From the NCBI RefSeq assembly GCF_014643695.1, contig NZ_BMJY01000010.1, forward strand, positions 1 to 64,000: 64,000 nt of DNA. The letters are read 5' to 3'. Under the pieces are notes generated by a model. It made no database searches. It was not told where the DNA came from and saw nothing but the letters and a program-made list of their open reading frames with translations. How positions within the stretch are numbered: the stretch's first letter is position 1; every line of letters starts with the position of its first letter. A program made the translations under genes and the position numbers. Below are positions 7,492 to 16,626 of the stretch, piece after piece. This stretch comes from Microbacterium album (lineage in GTDB: Bacteria > Actinomycetota > Actinomycetes > Actinomycetales > Microbacteriaceae).

Positions 7492-8221
7492 CCAGCGCCT
7501 CGGCGAGCGTGAACGCTCCCGTGTAGAGGGCCTTGCCGATGATGGCGCCCTCGACGCCGTTCGGCACGAGGTCGCGCAGCGCCGCGATGTCGTCGAGGCT
7601 CGACACGCCGCCCGAGGCGACGACGGGCTTCGGCGTGCGGGCCGTGATCTCGCGCAGCAGCTCGAGGTTGGGGCCGCGCAGCGTCCCGTCCTTCGTCACG
7701 TCCGTCACGACGTACCGGCTGCAACCGGCGTCCTCAAGGCGCTCTAGGACATCCCAGAGATCGCCGCCCTCCTGCGTCCAGCCGCGGGCCGCGAGCGTCG
7801 TGCCGCGGACGTCCAGTCCCACGGCGATCGCGTCGCCGTAGCGACCGATGACCGACGCGGTCCACTCGGGATTCTCGAGCGCTGCGGTGCCGAGGTTGAT
7901 GCGCTGCGCCCCGCTCTCCAGCGCGGCCTCCAGCGACGCGTCGTCGCGGATGCCGCCCGAGAGCTCGACGTTGACGCCGCGCATGTGCTTGATGACCCTG
8001 CGGAGGACAGCCGCGTTGCTTCCGCGGCCGAACGCCGCGTCGAGGTCGACGAGGTGGATCCACTCGGCGCCCTGCTTCGCCCAGGCCTCGGCGGCCTCCA
8101 CCGGGTCGCCGTAGTCGGTCTCGGTACCCGCCTCCCCCTGGGTCAGGCGCACCGCCTTGCCGTCGGCGACGTCGACGGCGGGCAGCAGGATCAGTCCGGG
8201 CGTGGACGCGAAATCGTTCAT
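7475..8221 (-). CDS. priA: Bifunctional HisA/TrpF isomerase PriA
   Basis: 248 residues, a single (beta/alpha)8 barrel. In actinobacteria PriA isomerises both ProFAR (histidine pathway) and phosphoribosyl anthranilate (tryptophan pathway). [19 protein letters not shown] carries the first catalytic Asp, [15 protein letters not shown] the second, and the phosphate-binding loops GGIRDD, SGGVSS and [11 protein letters not shown] are intact. The block [33 protein letters not shown] is characteristic. Whether trpF is missing elsewhere, which would confirm the dual role, cannot be seen. It follows hisH after 66 bp and overlaps the SseB-like gene. Confidence 0.95.
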   Translation of the reverse strand: MNDFASTPGLILLPAVDVADGKAVRLTQGEAGTETDYGDPVEAAEAWAKQGAEWIHLVDLDAAFGRGSNAAVLRRVIKHMRGVNVELSGGIRDDASLEAALESGAQRINLGTAALENPEWTASVIGRYGDAIAVGLDVRGTTLAARGWTQEGGDLWDVLERLEDAGCSRYVVTDVTKDGTLRGPNLELLREITARTPKPVVASGGVSSLDDIAALRDLVPNGVEGAIIGKALYTGAFTLAEALDVASD

Positions 8222-8287
8222 GGCTCCCTGTGCATCTCGAGACGGCGTGTCCGTCGGCGCCGGGCCTCTCCCGTCGCGGGCACGAAT

Positions 8288-8959
8288 TCAGACGTTACTG
8301 CGGCGCAGCCCCTCGAGCCAATTCCGCAGCAGCCGGATGCCGGCCTCGCCGGACTTCTCGGGGTGGAACTGCGTCGCCGACAGGGGGCCGTTCTCGACCG
8401 CGGCGAGGAACGGGCCGCCGTGCCGCGCCCAGGTCACGACCGGACGCTGGAACGGCCCGTGCGCCTCCAGGGTCCACTCCTGAGCGGCGAACGAGTGCAC
8501 GAAGTAGAAGCGCTCGTGCTCGATGCCTCGGAACAGGCGCGACCCCTCGCCCGCCTCGACGGTGTTCCATCCCATGTGGGGCACCACGGGCGCCTCGAGC
8601 TCCTTCACGACGCCCGGCCATTCGCCGAGGCCCTCCGTGTCGGTGCCGCGCTCGATGCCGCGCTCGAACATCACCTGCATGCCGACACAGATGCCGAGCA
8701 CCGGACGTCCGCCCGCCAGGCGCCGCTCGATCAGCTCGCCGCCGCGCACCTCGCGCAGCTGCTCCATGACCGCACTGAACGCGCCGACCCCGGGCACGAG
8801 CAGACCGTCCGCGTCCATGATCCGGCCGCGGTCGCGCGTGAGGTGCACCTCGGCACCGGCCGACTGCAGCGCCTTGACCGCCGAGTGGACGTTGCCCGAG
8901 CCGTACTCGAGCACCGCGACGACCGGACGGCCGCCGTCCCCGTTCTCGGGTGCGCTCAT
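8288..8959 (-). CDS. hisH: Imidazole glycerol phosphate synthase subunit HisH
   Basis: 223 residues, a class I glutamine amidotransferase that feeds ammonia to HisF for IGP and AICAR formation. The nucleophile elbow is [13 protein letters not shown] (Cys near residue 88) and the catalytic His/Glu pair is in [10 protein letters not shown]. The N-terminal [19 protein letters not shown] is conserved. Translation starts at ATG 8959, inside the second copy of a 32-bp duplication, and overlaps the stop of an 11-codon ORF. HisF, its obligate partner, is not in the window. Confidence 0.96.
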   Translation of the reverse strand: MSAPENGDGGRPVVAVLEYGSGNVHSAVKALQSAGAEVHLTRDRGRIMDADGLLVPGVGAFSAVMEQLREVRGGELIERRLAGGRPVLGICVGMQVMFERGIERGTDTEGLGEWPGVVKELEAPVVPHMGWNTVEAGEGSRLFRGIEHERFYFVHSFAAQEWTLEAHGPFQRPVVTWARHGGPFLAAVENGPLSATQFHPEKSGEAGIRLLRNWLEGLRRSNV

Positions 8960-9003
8960 AGCGCGCCCTTCCCGTTCGCGGGTGCGCTCATAGCGCGCCC
9001 TTC
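8940..9003 (-). repeat. 32-bp tandem duplication at the hisB-hisH junction
   Basis: On the minus strand ATGAGCGCACCC occurs at 8991 and 8959, each preceded by GGGCGCGCT, with a period of exactly 32 bp. The copies differ only at single positions (CGCGAACGG versus CGAGAACGG). Because 32 is not a multiple of three, the hisB and hisH frames are separated and a small ORF is created between them. Confidence 0.9.
8956..8991 (-). CDS. 11-codon ORF between hisB and hisH, coupled at both ends
   Basis: Reads [11 protein letters not shown] then TGA. Its ATG overlaps the hisB stop (ATGA, 8991-8988) and its TGA overlaps the hisH ATG (ATGA, 8959-8956). It arises from the 32-bp duplication: before it, hisB and hisH would have overlapped directly by ATGA. 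A ribosome ending hisB could re-initiate here and again at hisH. It may have no function beyond keeping translation coupled; no relative of the peptide is recognised. Confidence 0.5.
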   Translation of the reverse strand: MSAPANGKGAL

Positions 9004-9593
9004 GTGGACGGGACGCCCTCGACGAGCGGGTCGAGGGCCTTGGCCTGCCGGAACGCGCGCGCGAGAGCCTTGTACTCCGCCTCCGCGATGTGGTGCGGAT
9101 CGCGACCCGACAGCACGCGGACGTGCACCGTGAGCCCCGCGTTGAACGCGAGCGCCTCGAAGGTGTGACGCACGAGGGAGCCGGTGAAGTGCCCTCCGAT
9201 GAGGTGCTGCTCGAAGCCTGCGGGCTCGCCGTCGTGCACCAGGTACGGGCGACCCGAGATGTCGACCACGGCCTGCGCGAGCGCCTCGTCCAGGGGAACG
9301 AGAGCGTCGCCGTAGCGGGCGATGCCCGACTTGTCGCCGAGCGCCTCGCGGATCGCCTGGCCCAGCACGATCGCGACGTCCTCGACCGTGTGGTGCGCGT
9401 CGATGTGCGTGTCGCCCGTCGCGGTCACGGTGAGGTCTGTCAGCGAGTGCTTCGCGAACGCGGTGAGCATGTGGTCGAAGAACGGCACGCTGGTCGAGAT
9501 CGAGCTCTGTCCCGTGCCGTCCAGGTTGAGCTCCAGCTCGACGCTCGACTCGCTCGTGGAGCGGGTGCGGCGCGCGATTCGGGCATTCGTCAT
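8988..9593 (-). CDS. hisB: Imidazoleglycerol-phosphate dehydratase
   Basis: 201 residues, the monofunctional HisB that dehydrates IGP to imidazole acetol phosphate. The paired Mn-binding motifs are present: [18 protein letters not shown] and [16 protein letters not shown]; the substrate region [17 protein letters not shown] is intact. ATG 9593 lies 7 nt after a TAGACT box, suggesting an internal leaderless promoter even though hisC is just upstream on the same strand. Its stop is overlapped by the duplicated start site described above. Confidence 0.97.
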   Translation of the reverse strand: MTNARIARRTRSTSESSVELELNLDGTGQSSISTSVPFFDHMLTAFAKHSLTDLTVTATGDTHIDAHHTVEDVAIVLGQAIREALGDKSGIARYGDALVPLDEALAQAVVDISGRPYLVHDGEPAGFEQHLIGGHFTGSLVRHTFEALAFNAGLTVHVRVLSGRDPHHIAEAEYKALARAFRQAKALDPLVEGVPSTKGAL

Positions 9594-9600
9594 GCTCGCG

Positions 9601-9606
9601 AGTCTA
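9601..9606 (-). promoter_or_regulatory. -10 box before hisB (leaderless)
   Basis: TAGACT on the minus strand, 7 nt before ATG 9593. It would drive hisB-hisH-priA-sseB independently of hisC. Confidence 0.55.
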
Positions 9607-9678
9607 GTCCGGGGGCGCCGGGCGCCGGATCGCCCGGGCCGCGCCCGCAGGCGCCTCCCAGCGGCGAGCGGACCCGGT

Positions 9679-10770
9679 TCAGCGGGCCCCGATCTCCGCG
9701 AGAGCCTCGAGGAACGCCGTGGTCTCCTCCTCGGTTCCCGCGGTGACGCGCAGGTGCCCGGGGATCCCGATGTCGCGGATCAGCACACCGCGGTCGTACA
9801 GCGCCCGCCACGTCGCGGCGGGATCCGCGACGCCGCCGAAGAGCACGAAGTTGGTCCAGGACTCGGACGGCCGGTACCCCAGGGCTTCCAGCGTGGCGGA
9901 CATGCGGTCGCGCTGCACCACGATCTCGTCGACCATGCGGAGCATCGTCGTGGCGTGCTGCAGCGCCGCGCCGGCCGCCGCCTGCGTGAGCGCGCTCAGG
10001 TGATACGGCAGTCGGACGAGGCGCAGGGCGTCGATCAGCGCGGGGTCCGCGGCGAGATAGCCCACGCGCGCGCCGGCGAACGCGAACGCCTTGCTCATCG
10101 TGCGCGACACCGCGAGCCTGGGCCGGCCCCCGAGAAGCGTCAGCGCCGACGGGGAGTCGCGCGGGGCGAACTCCTGGTAGGCCTCGTCGACGACGACGAT
10201 GCCGTGGCTCGCGTCATAGACGGCCTCGATCACGTCGAGCGGCAACGGGGTGCCCGTCGGGTTGTTCGGGGCGCACAGGAAGATCACGTCCGGGCGGGCC
10301 CGCTCCACCTGCTCCGCGGCGTCCTCGGGGCTCAGCTCGTAGGCGTGCCCGCGCGTCCCGCCGATCCACTCGGCTCCCACGCCGCTGGTGAGCAGCGGGT
10401 ACATGGAGTAGGTCGGTCCGAACCCGAACGCGGAACGGCCGGGACCGGCGAACGCCTGGAGCACGTGCTGCAGCACCTCGTTCGAGCCGTTCCCGGCCCA
10501 GATCTGCGACGCGTCCAGGCCGTGCCCGAGGTACTGCGCGAAACCCTCCCGCAGCGCGAGGAACTCCCGGTCGGGATAGCGGTTGATCTCGCGAAGCGCA
10601 CGCGCCACGGCGTCGGCGATGTCGTCCGCGACCTCCGGCGGCACCGGATGCGTGTTCTCGTTGACGTTCAGGGCCACGGGAAGCGGTGCCTGCGGGGCGC
10701 CGTAGGGCTTCTGGCCGCGCAGATCGTCGCGAATCGGCAGTTCGTCGAGGGAGACCGTCACCCTGTCCAT
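9679..10770 (-). CDS. hisC: Histidinol-phosphate aminotransferase
   Basis: 363 residues, PLP-dependent class I/II aminotransferase. The start region [37 protein letters not shown] is the actinobacterial HisC type. The cofactor motifs are present: [30 protein letters not shown] and the Schiff-base lysine in [17 protein letters not shown]. It converts imidazole acetol phosphate and Glu to histidinol phosphate. The usual upstream hisD is absent: the next gene is a LysM protein. There are 85 bp to hisB. Confidence 0.96.
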   Translation of the reverse strand: MDRVTVSLDELPIRDDLRGQKPYGAPQAPLPVALNVNENTHPVPPEVADDIADAVARALREINRYPDREFLALREGFAQYLGHGLDASQIWAGNGSNEVLQHVLQAFAGPGRSAFGFGPTYSMYPLLTSGVGAEWIGGTRGHAYELSPEDAAEQVERARPDVIFLCAPNNPTGTPLPLDVIEAVYDASHGIVVVDEAYQEFAPRDSPSALTLLGGRPRLAVSRTMSKAFAFAGARVGYLAADPALIDALRLVRLPYHLSALTQAAAGAALQHATTMLRMVDEIVVQRDRMSATLEALGYRPSESWTNFVLFGGVADPAATWRALYDRGVLIRDIGIPGHLRVTAGTEEETTAFLEALAEIGAR

Positions 10771-10810
10771 GCTAGAGCGCGGCGCGGCCCCCGGATCCGC
10801 GGCGCCGTCC

Positions 10811-11209
10811 TCAGTCGGCCGACGAGTACTGCAGCGGGATCGCGATGCGCTGGCCGGCTGCGACCGAAGCGCTCGGCAGCTGGTTCAGCCGGATGATCGC
10901 GTCGACGACGTCACGAGGGTCCTCGGTCGGGGCCATCTCCTCCGCGATCGACCACAGCGACTCCCCCGCCATGACGGTCACCGTCTCGAACGACCCGGTG
11001 GGCACGCCGTCGTCACGCGAAGCGAGCGCCGTGCCGCCGCTGATGATCGCGAACGCGAGCGCCGTCGCGACCGGCACCGAGACCAGCCCTGCGAGCACGC
11101 GCCGGCCGCGGCGCGTGAGACGCAGCCGCGTCTTGCGCGCTCCACCGACCGCTGCCGCGGGGGTCGTGCCTGCCGCGTCGTCCTGAACCGTGCTGATCGC
11201 CGTGCTCAT
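10811..11209 (-). CDS. LysM-domain membrane protein, YneA/DivS-like, divergent from lexA
   Basis: 132 residues from ATG 11209, which has an AAGGAG site; an upstream ATG at 11254 lacks one. An N-terminal cytoplasmic stretch with [14 protein letters not shown] leads into one membrane helix ([21 protein letters not shown]). Outside lies a LysM domain ([35 protein letters not shown]...GQRIAIP) that binds peptidoglycan. Small LysM membrane proteins divergent from lexA are SOS-induced division inhibitors in several Gram-positive bacteria (YneA, DivS, Rv2719c). By position and structure this is the likely equivalent; the role is inferred. Confidence 0.8.
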   Translation of the reverse strand: MSTAISTVQDDAAGTTPAAAVGGARKTRLRLTRRGRRVLAGLVSVPVATALAFAIISGGTALASRDDGVPTGSFETVTVMAGESLWSIAEEMAPTEDPRDVVDAIIRLNQLPSASVAAGQRIAIPLQYSSAD

Positions 11210-11293
11210 GCGTGCTCCTTCGTGTATCTCGAGAAGATCGAGAGGGCTTCGCATCCGGACCTCGGCCGGGAGGGCCGGATGCGAAGCTCTGTT

Positions 11294-11309
11294 CCGAATC
11301 TATCTTCGA
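11294..11309. promoter_or_regulatory. Candidate LexA (SOS) box 1
   Basis: CCGAATCTATCTTCGA: half-sites CGAA and TTCG separated by six bases, the spacing of the actinobacterial box TCGAAC-N4-GTTCGA; 9 of 12 defined positions match. It is directly followed by the dyad TTCGAATGTTCGAA (11305-11318). It lies between the LysM gene and lexA. Confidence 0.45.
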
Positions 11310-11397
11310 ATGTTCGAATCTGTCAACGTCTTCTTCGAAACCGGATCGGACACCGCGCGCAACACGCTCGAACGAATCTCCCGTACCGGCCCGTTGT

Positions 11398-11413
11398 TCG
11401 GATACGGTTTCGA
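11398..11413. promoter_or_regulatory. Candidate LexA (SOS) box 2
   Basis: TCGGATACGGTTTCGA matches the TCGAAC-N4-GTTCGA pattern at 9 of 12 positions and overlaps a TACGGT -10-like hexamer 60 bp before lexA. It is weaker than the recA box. Confidence 0.35.
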
Positions 11414-11471
11414 TGAAGCCACCCCACCACGGGCCACCGACATTGGAAGTCGGCGGGAAGGAGCACCGGAC

Positions 11472-12164
11472 ATGAGCGCGCCGCAGACGCCTGCCGATCT
11501 CGACGACAAGCGGCGCACGCGCCGGCGGAAGAACCTCAGCGAGAAGCAGCTCGCGATCCTCGAGGTGATCCAGCGGTCCATCCAGTCCAAGGGCTATCCG
11601 CCGACGATGCGCGAGATCGGGGACGCAGTCGGCCTCAAGTCGCTCTCGAGCGTGACGCACCAGCTCGGGCAGCTCGAGCTGAGCGGGTATCTGCGTCGAG
11701 ACCCGGGCAAGACGCGGGCCATGGAGGTGCTGATCGACCTGCCGGGCCAGGCCGCCGAGAACCTCGACGCGGGCGTGCCCTCCGTGGGAGACGCCGCGAT
11801 GGTTCCGCTGGTCGGCCGGATCGCGGCGGGCGTCCCCATCACCGCCGACCAGCAGGTGGAGGAGATCTTCCCCCTCCCCCGACAGCTCGTCGGCAGGGGC
11901 GAGCTGTTCATGCTCAAGGTGAGCGGCGACTCGATGATCGACGCCGCCATCTGCGACGGCGACTGGGTCGTCGTCCGCGTGCAGAACACGGCCGAGAACG
12001 GGGACATCGTCGCGGCGATGCTCGACGGCGAGGCGACCGTGAAGGTCTTCCGTCAGCGCGACGGGCACACCTGGCTGCTGCCGCGCAACTCCGCGTTCGA
12101 GCCGATCCTGGGCGACGAGTCGGTCGTGCTCGGGAAGGTCGTGGCGGTGATGCGCGCGGTCTGA
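11472..12164 (+). CDS. lexA: SOS transcriptional repressor LexA
   Basis: 230 residues from ATG 11472, with GAAGGAG just upstream. The N-terminal winged helix is [50 protein letters not shown]. The self-cleavage site is the Ala-Gly in RIAAGVPI, and the catalytic dyad is Ser in [11 protein letters not shown] and Lys in [10 protein letters not shown]. RecA-stimulated cleavage would derepress SOS genes. Candidate LexA boxes precede it, consistent with autoregulation, and recA 12 kb away carries a better one. A small stem-loop follows the stop. Confidence 0.97.
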   Translation: MSAPQTPADLDDKRRTRRRKNLSEKQLAILEVIQRSIQSKGYPPTMREIGDAVGLKSLSSVTHQLGQLELSGYLRRDPGKTRAMEVLIDLPGQAAENLDAGVPSVGDAAMVPLVGRIAAGVPITADQQVEEIFPLPRQLVGRGELFMLKVSGDSMIDAAICDGDWVVVRVQNTAENGDIVAAMLDGEATVKVFRQRDGHTWLLPRNSAFEPILGDESVVLGKVVAVMRAV

Positions 12165-12167
12165 GCG

Positions 12168-12183
12168 CCGGGGGGATCCCCGG
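12168..12183 (+). terminator. Short stem-loop after lexA
   Basis: CCGGGG-GGAT-CCCCGG, a 6-bp perfect stem starting 4 bp after the lexA stop. No T tract. It is followed at once by the promoter of the next gene. Confidence 0.45.
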
Positions 12184-12193
12184 ATCCGGGCTA

Positions 12194-12199
12194 TACCGT
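12194..12199 (+). promoter_or_regulatory. -10 box of the S9 peptidase gene (leaderless)
   Basis: TACCGT, 6 nt before ATG 12206. Confidence 0.5.
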
Positions 12200-12205
12200 G
12201 GAGGC

Positions 12206-14203
12206 ATGCCCGACACCTCTCGCTCGATCACGCTCCCTTACGGATCCTGGCCGTCCCCGATCGGCGCGTCCGATGTCGCCGGCGGTGCGCCGCGGCTCGA
12301 CGGCGCCCGCTTCGTCGGACATCCGCGCGATTCCGGCGACGCCGCGTACGAGGTCTGGTGGAGCGAGAGCGTGCCGTCCGAGTCCGGGAGGACGGCGGTC
12401 TTCCGGCGCACTCCCGACGGACCCGAGGCTCTGCTGCCGCCGCCGTGGAGCGTGCGCTCCCGCGTGCACGAGTACGGCGGGGGCGCCTGGACCGCCACCG
12501 ACGAGGGCGTGCTCCTGTTCGTCAACGCCGCGGACCAGCGCATCTGGCGGACCGTCCCGGGCGAGGAGCCCGCGCCGCTGACGCCCGCGGACGGCGGCAT
12601 GTGCTTCGGCGATCTGACGCTCGAGACCCTCCCGGGAGGCGGTGCGCGCCTGTGGGCGGTGCGCGAGACCCACGGAGCCGGCCGCACGCCCGCGCGCGAC
12701 ATCGCCGTCATCCCTCTGGACGGCAGCGCCGCCGACGACGCCGGGAGGATCGTGAGCGCCGTCGCCGGCTCCGACTTCCTCGCCTACCCCGCGCCGCGCG
12801 GGGGACGCCTCGCGTGGATCGCGTGGAACCACCCCGACATGCCGTGGGACGCGGCCGAGCTGCGCGTGGGCCGGATCGCCGCCGACGGGACCGTGCTGGA
12901 GCACGTCACGGTCGCCGGCGGCCGCACCGCGGCCGGCCCCGTCTCCGCGCTCCAGCCGGAATGGACCGGCGACGACGAGCTGATGTTCACGGCCGACCCG
13001 ACCGGCCGCTGGAATCTGCACTGGGTCCGCTTCGACGGACTCGCGGCGACGGATCCCGAGTCGATCCAGCCGGGCGATGCCGACACGGGCGGCCCGCTGT
13101 GGAACCTCGGGACGCGCTGGTACACCCCGCTGGACGACGGCCGCGTCGTCGCCGTGCGCACGCACGGCCGGGACGAGCTCGCGCTGATCGACCCCACGTG
13201 CGGCGCGCTGTCCGCGCTCGAGACGCGGCTCACCTCGGGCGTGCTCGTCCGGGACGTGCGCGGCTCGCGGGTGCTTCTGACGGGCGCCGGCGCGCAGGAG
13301 CCCGGCGGGCTGTGGCTGCTCGACGTCGACGCGCGCACGCTCGAGGCGCTGCGCGGCGGCGTGTCGGCGCTCGACCCCGAGTGGCTGCCGCGCGCGCAGG
13401 CCATGTCGTTCCCCGGTCCCGACGGCGACGTCCACGCCTTCGCGTACCCTCCCACCAACCCCGGCGTGACAGGTCCCGAGAACGAGCGACCGCCGTACCT
13501 CGTGCTCGTGCACGGCGGCCCGACGGCGCACTCCTCCGGCGAGCCCTCCCTCGCCGTGGCCTTCTTCACGAGCCGCGGCATCGGGGTCCTCGACGTCAAC
13601 TACGGTGGCTCGACCGGCTACGGCCGCGCGTATCGCGAACGGCTCCGCGGCCGATGGGGCATCGCGGACGTGGCCGATGTCGCGGCGGCCGCACGGGGCC
13701 TCGCCGCCGCCGGGCTGGCCGATCCCGACCGCATCGCGATCAAGGGCGGATCGGCGGGAGGGTGGACCGTGCTGTGCGCGGTCGCCGACACGGACGTGTT
13801 CGCCGCGGGCATCACACGCTACGGCGTGGCCGATCTGCGCCGCCTCGTGGAGGACACGCACGACTTCGAGGCACGGTACCTCGACGGTCTCGTGGGCCCG
13901 CTGCCCCAGGCCGAGGCGCTCTACGTCAGCCGCACGCCGCTGTCGCGCCCCGAGACGCTCCGCACCCCTCTGCTGATCCTGCAGGGGGCGGAGGACCCCG
14001 TCGTGCCGCCGTCGCAGGCGGAGGCCCTGCGCGACGCGCTGGCGGAGAACGGCGTGACGCACGCGTATCTGCTGTTCGAGGGCGAGTCGCACGGCTTCCG
14101 GCGCGCGGAAACGCTCGTGCGCGCCTTCGAGGCCGAGCTGTCCTTCCTCGGCCAGGTGCTCGGCTTCGACACGCCGGACGTCCCGCCGCTGCCACTCGAC
14201 TGA
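12206..14203 (+). CDS. S9-family serine peptidase (acylaminoacyl-peptidase-like)
   Basis: 665 residues with the two-domain S9 plan: an N-terminal beta-propeller (about 1-400, e.g. VHEYGGGAWT and LQPEWTGDDELMF) and a C-terminal alpha/beta-hydrolase. The catalytic Ser is in IKGGSAGGWT (near residue 516), the Asp in LQGAEDPVVPP and the His in GESHGFRRAE. The oxyanion region is VLVHGGPTAHS. No signal peptide is seen, so it is probably cytosolic and trims short or N-acylated peptides. It is convergent with hflX. Confidence 0.92.
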   Translation: MPDTSRSITLPYGSWPSPIGASDVAGGAPRLDGARFVGHPRDSGDAAYEVWWSESVPSESGRTAVFRRTPDGPEALLPPPWSVRSRVHEYGGGAWTATDEGVLLFVNAADQRIWRTVPGEEPAPLTPADGGMCFGDLTLETLPGGGARLWAVRETHGAGRTPARDIAVIPLDGSAADDAGRIVSAVAGSDFLAYPAPRGGRLAWIAWNHPDMPWDAAELRVGRIAADGTVLEHVTVAGGRTAAGPVSALQPEWTGDDELMFTADPTGRWNLHWVRFDGLAATDPESIQPGDADTGGPLWNLGTRWYTPLDDGRVVAVRTHGRDELALIDPTCGALSALETRLTSGVLVRDVRGSRVLLTGAGAQEPGGLWLLDVDARTLEALRGGVSALDPEWLPRAQAMSFPGPDGDVHAFAYPPTNPGVTGPENERPPYLVLVHGGPTAHSSGEPSLAVAFFTSRGIGVLDVNYGGSTGYGRAYRERLRGRWGIADVADVAAAARGLAAAGLADPDRIAIKGGSAGGWTVLCAVADTDVFAAGITRYGVADLRRLVEDTHDFEARYLDGLVGPLPQAEALYVSRTPLSRPETLRTPLLILQGAEDPVVPPSQAEALRDALAENGVTHAYLLFEGESHGFRRAETLVRAFEAELSFLGQVLGFDTPDVPPLPLD

Positions 14204-14214
14204 ACCGGCCGGCT

Positions 14215-15798
14215 TTAGGCCGTCCGGTACGGCTCGAGCGCCGCGGCAAGGCGCTCCGAGACGTGAGCGTGCACGAGCGTGCCGCCCTCCTCGTGCCTGC
14301 GCTCGTGCAGGTGGCCCTGCTCGTGCAGCGCCGACACGAGGTCGCCCCGGTCGTAGGGCACGAGCGCGCGCACCTCGATCTCCGGCAGCGGCAGCGCGGC
14401 CTCGACCGCGGCGCGCAGCTCGTCGAAGCCTTCGCCCGTGCGCGACGAGACGAACACCGCGCGCGGCTCGAGGCCCCGCAGCACGAGGCGCGTGTCGTCG
14501 TCGACGAGGTCGCTCTTGTTGAACACGACGATCTCGGGGATGTCCCGCGCCCCGACGTCGCCCATCACATCGCGAACGGTCTGCAGCTGACCGGCGGGAT
14601 CGGGGTGGTGCGCGTCGACGACGTGCAGGATGACGTCCGCGTCGGCGACCTCCTCGAGCGTCGAGCGGAACGCCTCGACGAGCTGATGCGGCAGGTTGCG
14701 CACGAAGCCGACCGTGTCGGCGATCGTGTACACACGCCCGTCGGAGGTCTCGGAACGGCGCACGGTCGCGTCCAGCGTCGCGAACAGCGCGTTCTCCACG
14801 AGGACGCCCGCGCTCGTGAGGCGGTTGAGCAGACTCGACTTGCCGGCGTTGGTGTACCCGGCGATCGCGACCGACGGGATCGTGTTGCGCTTGCGCTCCC
14901 CGCGCTTGGCCGCGCGCGCGGGCGCGAAGTCGCGGATCTGGCGCCGCAGCTGGGCCATGCGGGTGCGGATGCGGCGCCGGTCCAGCTCGATCTTGGTCTC
15001 ACCGGGACCGCGCGAGCCCATGCCCGCGCCGCCGGCACCCACCTGGCCACCGGCCTGACGGCTCATCGACTCACCCCAGCCGCGCAGGCGCGGGAGCAGG
15101 TACTCCAGCTGCGCCAGCTCGACCTGGGCCTTGCCCTCACGGCTCTTGGCGTGCTGGCTGAAGATGTCCAGGATCACCGTCGTGCGGTCGATCACCTTGA
15201 CCTTCACGACGTCCTCGAGCGCCCGTCTCTGGCTCGGTGCCAGCTCGGTGTCCGCGATCACGGTGTCCGCGCCGACGGCGGCCACGAGGTCTTTCAGCTC
15301 ATCCGCCTTGCCGCGCCCGAGGTAGGTGGCGGGATCGGGGTGCGGTCGCCGCTGCAGCACGCCGTCGAGGACCTGCGCGCCCGCGGTCTCGGCGAGGGCG
15401 GCGAGCTCGCGCAGCGAGTTCTCCGCGTCCGCCTGCGAGCCCTGCGCGTACACGCCCACCAGCACGACGCGCTCCAGGCGCAGCTGCCGGTACTCGACCT
15501 CGGTGACGTCTTCGAGCTCGGTCGACAGGCCCGCGACGCGACGCAGCGCGGCGCGCTCCTCGCGGTCCCACTGCTCGCCGTCGTTCGTGCCGTCCGCGGC
15601 CGTCGCCGCGTCCTGGAGCGCCTGGGCGCCGCCGAAGACGCGCACGCCCGAGCGCCCCTCGGCACGCTGGAGCACGCGCTCGACCGGATCCGCCGCGCCT
15701 GTTCGCCCCTCCGCCGGGATCCGGTCCGCGGCGTCGCGGACGGCGGGATCGGACGGAACCGGGTTCGTCGCCGGATCGGGTGTGGTGGTGTCAGTCAT
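14215..15798 (-). CDS. hflX: Ribosome-associated GTPase HflX
   Basis: 527 residues. After an acidic, low-complexity N-terminus (~70 residues) comes the HflX domain (RVVLVGVYAQGSQADAENSLRELAALAETAG, then PATYLGRGKADEL). The glycine-rich linker GGQVGAGGAGMGSRGPGETKIELDRRRIR is diagnostic. The G domain follows: G1 GYTNAGKSSL, G3 DTVGF, G4 NKSD. HflX binds the 50S subunit and splits stalled 70S ribosomes, especially under heat stress. ATG 15798 is preceded by GAAAGG. Confidence 0.96.
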   Translation of the reverse strand: MTDTTTPDPATNPVPSDPAVRDAADRIPAEGRTGAADPVERVLQRAEGRSGVRVFGGAQALQDAATAADGTNDGEQWDREERAALRRVAGLSTELEDVTEVEYRQLRLERVVLVGVYAQGSQADAENSLRELAALAETAGAQVLDGVLQRRPHPDPATYLGRGKADELKDLVAAVGADTVIADTELAPSQRRALEDVVKVKVIDRTTVILDIFSQHAKSREGKAQVELAQLEYLLPRLRGWGESMSRQAGGQVGAGGAGMGSRGPGETKIELDRRRIRTRMAQLRRQIRDFAPARAAKRGERKRNTIPSVAIAGYTNAGKSSLLNRLTSAGVLVENALFATLDATVRRSETSDGRVYTIADTVGFVRNLPHQLVEAFRSTLEEVADADVILHVVDAHHPDPAGQLQTVRDVMGDVGARDIPEIVVFNKSDLVDDDTRLVLRGLEPRAVFVSSRTGEGFDELRAAVEAALPLPEIEVRALVPYDRGDLVSALHEQGHLHERRHEEGGTLVHAHVSERLAAALEPYRTA

Positions 15799-15942
15799 CC
15801 ATGCCTTTCATTCCCCGGTCGCCGTGGCGTACCGAGCTCTTCAGCTTATGCGTCCGCGCCTCGCGCGGCTACCCGCCCCCGCGGGTGCGGAATCCCTGTC
15901 CGGGCAGGCCCGGACCCTCTCGCAGCGGAGCCCTCGCTCCGG

Positions 15943-15948
15943 TACGCT
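15943..15948 (+). promoter_or_regulatory. -10 box of the RsmC-like methyltransferase gene (leaderless)
   Basis: TACGCT, 8 nt before ATG 15957. Confidence 0.5.
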
Positions 15949-15956
15949 GGCGGCCT

Positions 15957-16595
15957 ATGGTGGACCACTACTTCACCGCGAGTCCCACCAGTGCCGAGAA
16001 CCTGCGACGCATCCGAGTGACCCTCGTCGGACGCACCGTGGAACTCACGACGGCGGCCGGCGTGTTCAGCCCCGAACGGCTGGACGTCGGCACCTCGGTG
16101 CTGCTCGCGAACACTCCCGAACCGCCGTCCGGAGGCGACTTCCTCGACCTCGGCTGCGGCTGGGGACCCATCGCCCTGAGCATGGCGCTGATGTCACCGC
16201 GCGCCCGCGTGTGGGCCGTCGATGTCAACGAACGCGCCCTCGACCTCGTGCGTCGCAACGCCACCTCCCTGGGCATCGACAATGTCAACGCCGTGCTCCC
16301 CGAGGATGTTCCCGAGGACGTGCGCTTCCGCGCGATCCGGTCGAACCCGCCGATCCGTGTCGGCAAGTCCGTGCTGCACGGGCTGCTCGAGCAGTGGATC
16401 CCGCGGCTCGCCGAGCGCAGCGACGCCCATCTCGTGGTGAAGCGCGATCTCGGCTCCGACTCGCTGCAGCGGTGGCTCGCCTCCACATTCGACGAGGGCT
16501 ACAGCGTCTACCGGGCGGCCACGAGCAAGGGCTACCGCGTGCTGCGCGTGCGCCGCCACGGCACGCCGCGCACGGAGCCGGTCGAAATCGTCTGA
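15957..16595 (+). CDS. RsmC/RlmG-like class I SAM-dependent methyltransferase
   Basis: 212 residues from ATG 15957, chosen for the -10 box just upstream; the frame is open further 5' but without conserved sequence. SAM-binding motif I is FLDLGCGWGPIALSMAL, motif II VWAVDVNERALDLVRRNA, and motif IV SNPPIRVGK, the NPP(I/F) signature of N2-guanine or N6-adenine rRNA methyltransferases. Only the catalytic half of two-domain RsmC is present, which is usual in actinobacteria. The probable substrate is a 16S or 23S rRNA guanine; the exact site is unknown. Confidence 0.9.
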   Translation: MVDHYFTASPTSAENLRRIRVTLVGRTVELTTAAGVFSPERLDVGTSVLLANTPEPPSGGDFLDLGCGWGPIALSMALMSPRARVWAVDVNERALDLVRRNATSLGIDNVNAVLPEDVPEDVRFRAIRSNPPIRVGKSVLHGLLEQWIPRLAERSDAHLVVKRDLGSDSLQRWLASTFDEGYSVYRAATSKGYRVLRVRRHGTPRTEPVEIV

Positions 16596-16626
16596 CACTC
16601 CACGCACGACCGACGAGAGGATCCTC

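Noticed and set aside
11310..11322. GTTCGAATC, like a tRNA T-loop
   Set aside because: No acceptor stem, anticodon arm or CCA-side pairing surrounds it. The sequence belongs to the lexA upstream region with LexA-like dyads.
12358..16020. A 1220-residue open frame overlapping the S9 peptidase and hflX genes
   Set aside because: It is extremely Arg-rich, overlaps two clearly conserved genes in another frame and on the opposite strand, and has no recognisable domain. It is an artefact of scarce stop codons at high GC.
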